The position numbers and the translations under genes were made by a program. A DNA stretch of 5,205 nucleotides, from positions 1 through 5,205 of the forward strand of contig JAEZED010000178.1 in assembly GCA_023417885.1 (NCBI GenBank). Direction: 5' to 3'. The notes beneath the pieces were generated by a model. It did no database searches, had not been told where the DNA came from, and was given only the letters and a program-made list of their open reading frames with translations. Positions 1 through 5,205 of the stretch are shown one piece after another. This stretch comes from Planctomycetota bacterium. Lineage in GTDB: Bacteria > Planctomycetota > Phycisphaerae > Tepidisphaerales > Tepidisphaeraceae. Numbering within the stretch: the first letter of the stretch is position 1; every line of letters begins with the position of its first letter.

Positions 1-2805
1 GAGCAGCACCGCGCTGGCCCGCACCTCCGCCGCGGCCGTGCCGGCGAGCGCGCTCCCGCTTTCGTCGCGCAGCCGGGCGCGGACCCCCACCTTCGCCCCC
101 GGCTCGACGGCCGCCTCCTCGACGCCGAGGGAGACGAAGCGATCTTCCGACGCGAACGGCGGCTCCATGATCCGGTTGGCTACGCCGCTCCAGTAGCGCG
201 ATTGCCAGCGGCTCTCGGCGTCCTTGCGCCAGCGCCAGGTCTCGTCGAAAGACTGGTACCAGACGCGGCCACGCCCGACACGGCTCGTGACGACCGCCGG
301 CAGCGCCAAACCCTCCTCCGTCACCGCCTCCACAAGCACCTCGCCGCCGGGAAGGAGGGAAGCGGGAATGACCCAGCGCGGCGGGGCGAGCGAGGCCCAC
401 AGGGCGGCATTCCGTTGCGAGTCCGGCTCCAGCCGCAGGGCGTCGCGTTGCTCGCCGGCGGAGGTGAGACGAAGCTGTTGCACGCGGACAGGCGGACCGG
501 CCTCCCGCATCACGGGCATGATCCGCTCCAGGGGCGTTCCGGCATAGTCGTGGAAGGCGCCTCGCATCCCATCGACGAGGATCAGTCCGCCGCCGCGCTC
601 GTCGACGAAGGCGGCGATCCACTCCAGCTCCTGCGGATCCCACCACTCCACCGGCACCTCGCCCAGAACAACAACGTCATATTCGAACAGCGCCTCGCGA
701 CTGGCCGGAAAGCCCTCGTCCCCGCGCCGCAGGCGGCGACCGGAGAGGTCGGGGCCGATGACCTCACGCACCTGCCACCGCCGATCACGCCCGAGGAGCG
801 ATGCGATGAAGCGCGAGTCCCACCGCGGCCGGCCGTCCACCACCAGGAGGCGCCCGGTTCCCAGAGTCACGCGCACGGGAAGATCGCGCAGGTTGTTGTC
901 CGACTGCATCTCCCCCTCGACGGCGGTCGCTTCCACCTGGAGGGGCAGCAGCAGCTCGTTGAAGCGCGCCCCGCGCTCCTGCGGCGGGAGGCGCGACTCG
1001 GTGATGTCGTCCACCTCGAGGGCAAATTCCACCTCGCGCCGACCCCGGCCGGTCGTCTCCAGATCCTCCTCCCAGAGTGTCGTTTCCCCCTCTGTGATCC
1101 GGAGCGTGAATGGCCGGCCGGGCGGCATCGCATCCACGAGCACGATGCGCCCCGTGACCTGGTCGTCCTTGTGCACCGCCGTCGGCCCGACGACCTCCAG
1201 CACCGCCAGGTCCGGCGGCGGAAGCGCGCTGCCGATGAGCACTGGATAGACCGCCGCGCCCCGCCTGCCGAGGCTGGCGGCGATATCGACCGGCGACTCG
1301 CCGCTGTTGTGGCGCCCGTCGCTGAGGAGCACGATCGCTTGCGGGCGATCCTCGGCAGGCTTCACGCGCTCCAGCGCTGCCGCGAGGTCGGTCGCGGCCT
1401 CGTTCGAATCGGCGCCTGAAGGTTCGTCCGAACCTTGCTCAGACCTGGCGTTCGTCCTCACGACCTCGACGTCACCGGACGACGCAAGAGCGGATGCGAG
1501 GCTCCCGGAGCCAGTGCCCTCCATCAGGCGATCGATGCGCTGCGATCGGCTCATTGCGTCGAACGCCGCGACGGCGGCAACGGCCTCGGGAGCGCCGCGT
1601 TCCAGTTGCGCCTGCGCGTGGGCATCGAACAGTTCGGCGAAGGCCTTGCGCCACTGCCCGAGCGCTCCCGCGACCTGCCGGGCCGCCTCCTCCTGCTGAT
1701 CCGGAGGCAACTCCGGCACCGTTGCGGCGGGCGAAGCGACTTCACTCCGAAACGTTTCGGCCAGCTCCTCCCGCCGCGTGGCGGGATCGACGAGACGCGC
1801 TGAAAGGGATAGGTCATCGCCCGCGATCACTTCCGGGCGCCGGCCGCTGCGCGACCAGAAGAGCGTCAGGTGATCGTCGTGCTCTCCCTCCTTGTGCTGG
1901 AGTTCGAAGGCGTAACTGCGGCCGGATTCGAGCCGCACGGGCCGGCTCGCGTGCGAGATATCGTCCGGCGCCGTCTGGCGGGTGACGCGGAGGATCTCCT
2001 GTGCGCCGGCGGCATCTTCGCCGGGGCTCAGCAGCAGCACGGCCCCGGTGTCTGCGGCGAGATGGAAGGTGTAAGTGCTCGTCTCGGGCGGGTGGAGCCG
2101 CCCGCGGATGCGGCGGGCGAAGTTGTCGCCGACATTGGTCGGCAGCCGCAAGGAGCCGATGGTCTCGCGCCGGTCGGGGGGGCGATCGAAAATGTCCTCG
2201 CGCTCGAGGTCGGCGATCCGCCTGCCAGGGACCTCTGCCCAGAACTCTATGGCGGCGCTACCGCGGACGTCCGCTCCCTGGAGCAGCTCCGGATCGAGTT
2301 CGGCCAGCGTCTCGGCAATGGCGCCCGCCTCATCGCTCCATTCCCGGGGCGAGTACTCAGCGTCGGCGTTGTCCGTCCGCGCCAGCGCCGACACGATGGC
2401 GCCCTCAAGGGCGGCGGCGCGTAGCGACAGGTCGTGAAGCGTCCAGTCGATCGACCCCGTGTCGCTGAGCTCCAGCGCACGCGATATCAGGAGCTTTCGC
2501 CCCGTCGTCGTCTGGGGGTCGGGCACCGCCATGCTGCGCGAGTCGTCGCGGATGACGATGACCTGTCCTGGCTGTTCGAATGTCCGGCTGCGATGCACCG
2601 AAGGTTGCGCGATCATGAGCGCGATGGCCGCCACCGCCACCGCGCGCAGAAGAGGGAGCAGCGTTCGCCTGAATCCGCTGACGTCCCGAAGCTGCCTGCG
2701 ATAAAGCCAGAACGCGATGCCGCCCAGAACCGCGGGCAGGAGCAGCGTCCATGCGCCGGCGGCAAGCCGGAACTGTGCGAAATCGACAGCGGTCGGCAGG
2801 CTCAC
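1..2805 (-). CDS. Large VWA membrane protein with a PA14 domain inside the VWA domain and a GATase1-like region (3' end outside the window)
   Basis: The frame is open for 935 codons from GTG at 2805 to base 1 with no stop, so the C-terminus is missing. Two membrane helices (about 14-35 and 48-66) flank an Arg-rich loop (RRQLRDVSGFRR, 36-47), which predicts a periplasmic body. VIVIRDDSRSM (82-92) gives the VWA metal motif D87-x-S89-x-S91. The domain resumes only near 415-525: SRSQRIDRLM (419-428), T472 in ATDLAAALERV, and LLSDGRHNSG with D496. Between them lie a PA14 domain (about 186-333) and a mainly helical stretch (about 345-415). Beyond the VWA are a beta-sandwich (about 530-650), then the family motif LLVVDGRPRWDSRF ending at 666. 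A GATase1-like fold follows, with YDVVVLGEVP from 709, FVDERGGGLILVDG (733-746) and GTPLERIMPV. ETWRWR (855-860) is also typical of these proteins. No cysteine occurs in the visible sequence, so the GATase1-like fold cannot be a classical glutaminase. It resembles the large VWA/'glutamine amidotransferase' proteins found downstream of MoxR-DUF58-BatA genes in Planctomycetota and Verrucomicrobiota. It is probably a periplasmic sensor or scaffold; the ligand is unknown. Confidence 0.87.
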   Translation of the reverse strand, partial: MSLPTAVDFAQFRLAAGAWTLLLPAVLGGIAFWLYRRQLRDVSGFRRTLLPLLRAVAVAAIALMIAQPSVHRSRTFEQPGQVIVIRDDSRSMAVPDPQTTTGRKLLISRALELSDTGSIDWTLHDLSLRAAALEGAIVSALARTDNADAEYSPREWSDEAGAIAETLAELDPELLQGADVRGSAAIEFWAEVPGRRIADLEREDIFDRPPDRRETIGSLRLPTNVGDNFARRIRGRLHPPETSTYTFHLAADTGAVLLLSPGEDAAGAQEILRVTRQTAPDDISHASRPVRLESGRSYAFELQHKEGEHDDHLTLFWSRSGRRPEVIAGDDLSLSARLVDPATRREELAETFRSEVASPAATVPELPPDQQEEAARQVAGALGQWRKAFAELFDAHAQAQLERGAPEAVAAVAAFDAMSRSQRIDRLMEGTGSGSLASALASSGDVEVVRTNARSEQGSDEPSGADSNEAATDLAAALERVKPAEDRPQAIVLLSDGRHNSGESPVDIAASLGRRGAAVYPVLIGSALPPPDLAVLEVVGPTAVHKDDQVTGRIVLVDAMPPGRPFTLRITEGETTLWEEDLETTGRGRREVEFALEVDDITESRLPPQERGARFNELLLPLQVEATAVEGEMQSDNNLRDLPVRVTLGTGRLLVVDGRPRWDSRFIASLLGRDRRWQVREVIGPDLSGRRLRRGDEGFPASREALFEYDVVVLGEVPVEWWDPQELEWIAAFVDERGGGLILVDGMRGAFHDYAGTPLERIMPVMREAGPPVRVQQLRLTSAGEQRDALRLEPDSQRNAALWASLAPPRWVIPASLLPGGEVLVEAVTEEGLALPAVVTSRVGRGRVWYQSFDETWRWRKDAESRWQSRYWSGVANRIMEPPFASEDRFVSLGVEEAAVEPGAKVGVRARLRDESGSALAGTAAAEVRASAVLL
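1807..2250 (-). other. PA14 domain encoded within the large VWA gene (residues about 186-333)
   Basis: The segment opens with IEFWAEVPGRRIADL, then PTNVGDNFARRIRGRLHPP, then TSTYTFHLAADTGAVLLLS (Y245, D252, G254). It ends with PVRLESGRSYAFELQHKEG, DDHLTLFW (W317) and EVIAGDDL. Strand order, the 'RI.G.L.PP..S.YTF..A.D' core, the 'I.L..G..Y..E..HKEG..DDHL...W' half and the length of about 148 residues fit the PA14 beta-barrel, especially the version common in secreted proteins of Planctomycetota and Verrucomicrobiota. PA14 domains often bind carbohydrates. The Asp pair usual in the 'SDDG' loop is here D252-T253, so the calcium-dependent sugar site known in yeast adhesins may be altered. The domain is in the same frame as its host gene, with no sign of a junction, stop or base-composition break. 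Confidence 0.85.
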
Positions 2806-4919
2806 GCGCCACCTCCCGGCCGATCGATCCCGCGCCCGGCAAACCACCCCTGGAGCAGCATCTCCGCGAACAGCAACGCCAGCACGGCGACCCACGCCCA
2901 GCGCCACGCCTCCCGGCCGTAGCGCCGGCTGCGATCCATGGCCGCATACCCGTCACCGCCGCGGGCGATGGTCGCGCCAAGGGAATCGGCCAGACCGCGA
3001 AGCTCATCCTCCGCCAGCGGCGCAAGCTCCGACTCCCCGCGCGGCGCGTTGACGGCGAACGTCGCAAGCGGCGCGTCCTCGCGGCCCGCCTGCACGAGCC
3101 GGTAGAAGCCGGGACGCGAGCTGTCTCCGAACCGCGCGATCGTCCGCCCGCGGTCGATCGTTGCGGACAGGCGCCGTCGCGACCCATCGGGCCCGATCAT
3201 CACCAGGTCCTGCGCCTGCTCCGCCTGGATGACCGCTGCGAGCGGCTCCCCCGCCCAGACCGTGCGCGGAGGCGTGCTGTGGCTCGCGGCATAGGTCACC
3301 AGTTGCTGCACCAGCGGCAGGAACGAAGCGCGCAGCGGCAGGTCGGACCAGTCCGCTCCCGGAGACGTTGCCGCCAGGAGGACGACGCCGCGGCCGAGCT
3401 GGTGCTCGACGATGAAGGGCTCGCCCGTCTCGAGGCTCAGGACGGCCGCAGCCGAAGGGCGCGGCTGAAGCGCGTACCACCTGCGAATCGTCGCCTCGCC
3501 GAGGCGCCCGTTGCCGGGGTCGTTCCAAGGCAGCAGGGCGGGGTGGGCATAGGGAGGCTCCACGATCCGTGTCTGCGCCGGATCGCCGCGCAGCGACATG
3601 AGCCGGGCGGGAAAGAGGTCATCGTCGTTGATGAGCCCGACTTCCGTGCGATCGCCCGGGAAGACGACGAGCCCGCCGCCGCCGCGGACGAACTCGCGCA
3701 GGAGCGTGAGCTGCGCATCGGCGAGGCTGCCGACGTTCGCCAGCACGACCACGCGCGCCTCCGCGAGGGCGCGGCCGGTCAGGGCCGACGGCTCGACCAC
3801 TTCCGGCCGAAGGAGGGTCGCCAGTTCCGCCTGGCTGGTGGCGACGGTCGGATCCAGTGCCAATGCGAGGAAGTCCGTCGGGTTCTGCGGGAAGGGCAGG
3901 TCGTTGCGCCCGGCGACCAGAAGGACCGGCAGCGACTCCGGAACATCCACCGCCAGGCGAAAGGCGTTGTCCGCGGCGAGCGTGTCCCCCTCGGCCATCA
4001 CCTCGAGGGTGTGCGCTCCCGGGGTGTCGATTCGGATGACGAAGTTCGCCTCGCTGGCGGCGCCGCCGGCCAGGTTGAGGCGCGTCTCGTCGCGCGGCAC
4101 GCCGTCCACCAGCAGGCGGACCGCCACGTTGCGCAGTTCCTCCGTGCCCGGGTTGCGGACGGCGGCGCGAACCCGGACGGGCCGCCCGACGCCGGCCGTC
4201 GGGGGAAAGAGCGAGACGTCCTCCACGACGAGGTTGGCGCCGGCACGCGTGTCGACGTGCACGAAGGTGAGCTCCGCCGGCTCGTCCTCGTCCGGCGCTG
4301 CGGCGGGCGTGGCCCAGTTGATGCGCTGGAAGTCACTGACGAGGATGATCTCGCGGCGGCGGTGGGGGGCTTCGGCGAGCATCTCTCGCGCCGCCGCGAG
4401 AGCGGCGGGGCCATCGGCGGGACCGAGCTCGGCGGCGAGATTTGCCGAAGCAAGCGTTTCATTCGCGGCATCGGCTCCGAGTGGCACCTCGCGGCTGCCG
4501 CTCCCGGCGACGAGCAGTCGCGCCCGGCTCTGATCCGGCAGGGAATCGAGGACGGCCCGCACCGCCTGCGTCGCGGCGTCGTAGCCGGTGCCGCCGGTGT
4601 GGGAGGGCGCCGCCATCGAGTAGCTGGCGTCGAGAATGATCACGGCGGAGGCGGGCTCATCGCCGACGAGGGTGCGCCAGCCTGTGATGACGGGGCGCGC
4701 CATCGCGATGGCCAGAGCCACGGGCACCGCGCAGCGGATCGCCAGCAGGATCCACTGCTCGAGGCGCAGGCGCTTGCGGTTCTGCCGGACGACCTGCTCG
4801 ATCAGGAACATCGCCCCCCACGGCACCGGCGTGAAGCGGCGCCGCGAGAACAGATGGATCAGCAGCGGCACGAGCAGTGCCCCGGCGCCCGCCAGCAGTG
4901 CCAGGTTCAGGAAGGTCAT
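2802..4919 (-). CDS. BatA-like membrane protein: N-terminal double-transmembrane domain, VWA domain, CARDB-like and GATase1-like regions
   Basis: The protein is 705 residues and complete. Residues 1-76 match the BatA/aerotolerance N-terminal domain: a helix at about 4-24, the family hallmark HLFSRRRFTPVPWGAMFL, then a second helix at about 57-74. The connecting loop has many Arg/Lys residues, so it should be cytoplasmic and the rest periplasmic. A VWA domain follows (about 91-202) with the metal-site motif DASYS at 97-101 and VSDFQ at 194-198. The usual metal-site Thr is not evident near 166-172 (GPADGPA). After an acidic linker (DEDE, 210-213) comes a CARDB-like beta-sandwich (about 230-326), then a GATase1-like fold (about 330-520; LPVLLVAGR at 330, GGGGLVVFPGD ending at 423) without cysteine. 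A further beta-rich segment starts near W555, and a C-terminal helix lies at about 671-690. The only cysteine is C63, within the second helix. It overlaps DUF58 upstream and the next gene downstream by 4 bases each. Family members are membrane partners of MoxR/DUF58 systems linked to envelope stress or aerotolerance; the exact role here is unknown. Confidence 0.88.
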   Translation of the reverse strand: MTFLNLALLAGAGALLVPLLIHLFSRRRFTPVPWGAMFLIEQVVRQNRKRLRLEQWILLAIRCAVPVALAIAMARPVITGWRTLVGDEPASAVIILDASYSMAAPSHTGGTGYDAATQAVRAVLDSLPDQSRARLLVAGSGSREVPLGADAANETLASANLAAELGPADGPAALAAAREMLAEAPHRRREIILVSDFQRINWATPAAAPDEDEPAELTFVHVDTRAGANLVVEDVSLFPPTAGVGRPVRVRAAVRNPGTEELRNVAVRLLVDGVPRDETRLNLAGGAASEANFVIRIDTPGAHTLEVMAEGDTLAADNAFRLAVDVPESLPVLLVAGRNDLPFPQNPTDFLALALDPTVATSQAELATLLRPEVVEPSALTGRALAEARVVVLANVGSLADAQLTLLREFVRGGGGLVVFPGDRTEVGLINDDDLFPARLMSLRGDPAQTRIVEPPYAHPALLPWNDPGNGRLGEATIRRWYALQPRPSAAAVLSLETGEPFIVEHQLGRGVVLLAATSPGADWSDLPLRASFLPLVQQLVTYAASHSTPPRTVWAGEPLAAVIQAEQAQDLVMIGPDGSRRRLSATIDRGRTIARFGDSSRPGFYRLVQAGREDAPLATFAVNAPRGESELAPLAEDELRGLADSLGATIARGGDGYAAMDRSRRYGREAWRWAWVAVLALLFAEMLLQGWFAGRGIDRPGGGA
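2806..2817 (-). promoter_or_regulatory. Ribosome binding site deciding the GTG start of the large VWA gene
   Basis: On the minus strand GGGAGGT (2817-2811) lies 5 bases before a GTG at 2805-2803. The GTG overlaps the TGA stop of the BatA-like gene (2804-2802) as GTGA. The next in-frame Met is residue 64, within the second membrane helix, so it cannot be the start of a protein that keeps both helices. This supports GTG as the true start despite it not being ATG. Confidence 0.7.
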
Positions 4920-5205
4920 CCCGCCGCCTCCCCCGTGGAGGGCGCCGACTCTTCGAGCAGGAGCCCGCTGGCATGCCCGCCGCGCATGCGCCGTACGAGG
5001 TATTCCCGCAGTGCCGCGGCATACGGCTGATCCGTGACGACGGGGACGAGGTCGATCCGGTGCCGTGCGCACCCCTCGCGAAGCTGCTCGCGGAAGTCGG
5101 CCAGGCGCGCCAGGTACTGCCGCCGCAGCACCTGCGCGTCGAGCTCCCGGCGATGGCCGCTCCGCTCGCGGTGCTCGCAGCGGACGCGGCCGCGGCAGGG
5201 AAAGT
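4916..5205 (-). CDS. DUF58 domain-containing protein, C-terminal fragment (5' end outside the window)
   Basis: Only the last 95 codons and the TGA stop (4918-4916) are visible; the frame stays open through the right edge. The visible protein begins FPCRGRVRCE and continues through a basic helix (VLRRQYLARL) to HRIDLVPVVTDQPY and ALREYLVRR. That order (a phenylalanine-rich strand, an R..YL helix, an 'L..GC...ID..PV.T..P' strand, then a final 'L..YL..R' helix) is what I know from the C-terminus of DUF58 proteins. These are VWA-like proteins usually encoded just after a MoxR AAA+ ATPase and presumed to work with it in folding or maturing other proteins. A short Ser/Glu/Gly-rich tail follows. The fragment has several cysteines, unlike the two downstream proteins. 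The stop codon overlaps the next start by 4 bases (ATGA). Assignment rests on the tail alone, so the family call is good but not certain. Any internal start such as the GTG at 5131 is not the true start. Confidence 0.8.
   Translation of the reverse strand, partial: FPCRGRVRCEHRERSGHRRELDAQVLRRQYLARLADFREQLREGCARHRIDLVPVVTDQPYAAALREYLVRRMRGGHASGLLLEESAPSTGEAAG
4920..4934 (-). promoter_or_regulatory. Ribosome binding site of the BatA-like gene
   Basis: On the minus strand GGGGGAGG (4934-4927) lies 7 bases before the ATG at 4919-4917. It sits inside the end of the DUF58 gene. This site fixes the start of the BatA-like protein at 4919: the longer open frame reaching 5072 would add 51 residues of Arg/Ala-rich sequence overlapping DUF58, without family resemblance, ahead of the characteristic N-terminal membrane helix. 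Confidence 0.7.

Noticed and set aside
202..1419. Plus-strand open frame of 405 codons
   Set aside because: It is also in antiparallel register with the large VWA gene. It ends at 1417-1419 precisely where the sense strand uses a rare TCA Ser codon. The product is low-complexity Arg/His/Pro-rich sequence.
1747..1760. Perfect 14-base palindrome CCGAAACGTTTCGG
   Set aside because: It encodes ordinary residues (AETFRSE) of the large VWA protein. By a simple 4^-7 estimate about 0.3 such palindromes are expected by chance in a window this size, more at high GC.
2405..3187. Minus-strand 260-codon frame spanning the junction of the two VWA genes
   Set aside because: It is an out-of-frame shadow of the BatA-like and large VWA genes, with an Arg/Ala/Gly-rich product lacking domains. 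The GTGA overlap with a good ribosome site explains the junction.
4383..4402. Hairpin with 8-base arms (CTCTCGCG / CGCGAGAG) and 4-base loop, resembling a terminator stem
   Set aside because: It lies in the middle of the BatA-like VWA domain and has no T-run after it. Ala/Arg/Glu codons at high GC readily generate such arms.
2751..5030. Plus-strand open frame of 759 codons
   Set aside because: It is in exact antiparallel register with the BatA-like gene's codons. Stops there would need TTA, CTA or TCA codons in the sense gene, which are rare at this GC content. The product is Arg/Gly/Ala-rich with no recognisable domain, while the minus strand encodes clear VWA and membrane motifs.
4916..5131. 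Separate 71-residue protein starting at a GTG (5131)
   Set aside because: The frame continues upstream to the window edge with residues (FPCRGRVRCE and onward) that fit the DUF58 C-terminus, so this GTG is an internal Val codon.
1..5205. Search for tRNA/rRNA genes, CRISPR arrays, insertion sequences, riboswitches and promoters
   Set aside because: Every base is accounted for by three overlapping coding genes. I saw no direct-repeat array, transposase motif or terminal inverted repeats, and no intergenic space to hold a promoter or riboswitch.

Overview
The window is a fully coding piece of a minus-strand operon from a GC-rich bacterium. All three genes read right to left, and there is no intergenic space. 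In transcription order they are: (1) the C-terminal end of a DUF58-family protein, cut by the right edge; (2) a complete 705-residue BatA-like membrane protein with a von Willebrand factor A (VWA) domain; (3) a very large VWA membrane protein, cut by the left edge after 935 codons. This last gene has no stop codon in the window. Genes 1/2 share an ATGA overlap and genes 2/3 a GTGA overlap, each with a clear Shine-Dalgarno sequence, so translation is probably coupled.

DUF58, BatA-like VWA and large VWA/glutamine-amidotransferase-like genes usually sit downstream of a MoxR AAA+ ATPase gene. In Planctomycetota, Verrucomicrobiota and relatives the large VWA/amidotransferase-like member is typical. 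The PA14 domain in gene 3 closely resembles the PA14 type I recall from envelope proteins of those phyla. I therefore favour the PVC superphylum, most likely Verrucomicrobiota or Planctomycetota, at moderate confidence and without a database search.

Both VWA proteins have two N-terminal membrane helices joined by an Arg-rich loop. By the positive-inside rule this puts the loop in the cytoplasm and the large domains in the periplasm. Both also carry a beta-sandwich segment and an amidotransferase-like (GATase1-like) fold with no nucleophilic cysteine. Gene 3 has no cysteine in the visible 935 residues, and gene 2 has one, inside a membrane helix.

The most unusual feature is in gene 3. Its VWA domain is split: the DxSxS metal-site motif is at residues 87-91, but the matching Thr and Asp lie near 472 and 496. 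An apparent PA14 domain (about 186-333) and a helical segment occupy the gap. A carbohydrate- or glycan-binding module placed inside a metal-dependent adhesion domain suggests an envelope sensor or scaffold linked to the MoxR/DUF58 machinery. That role is inference.
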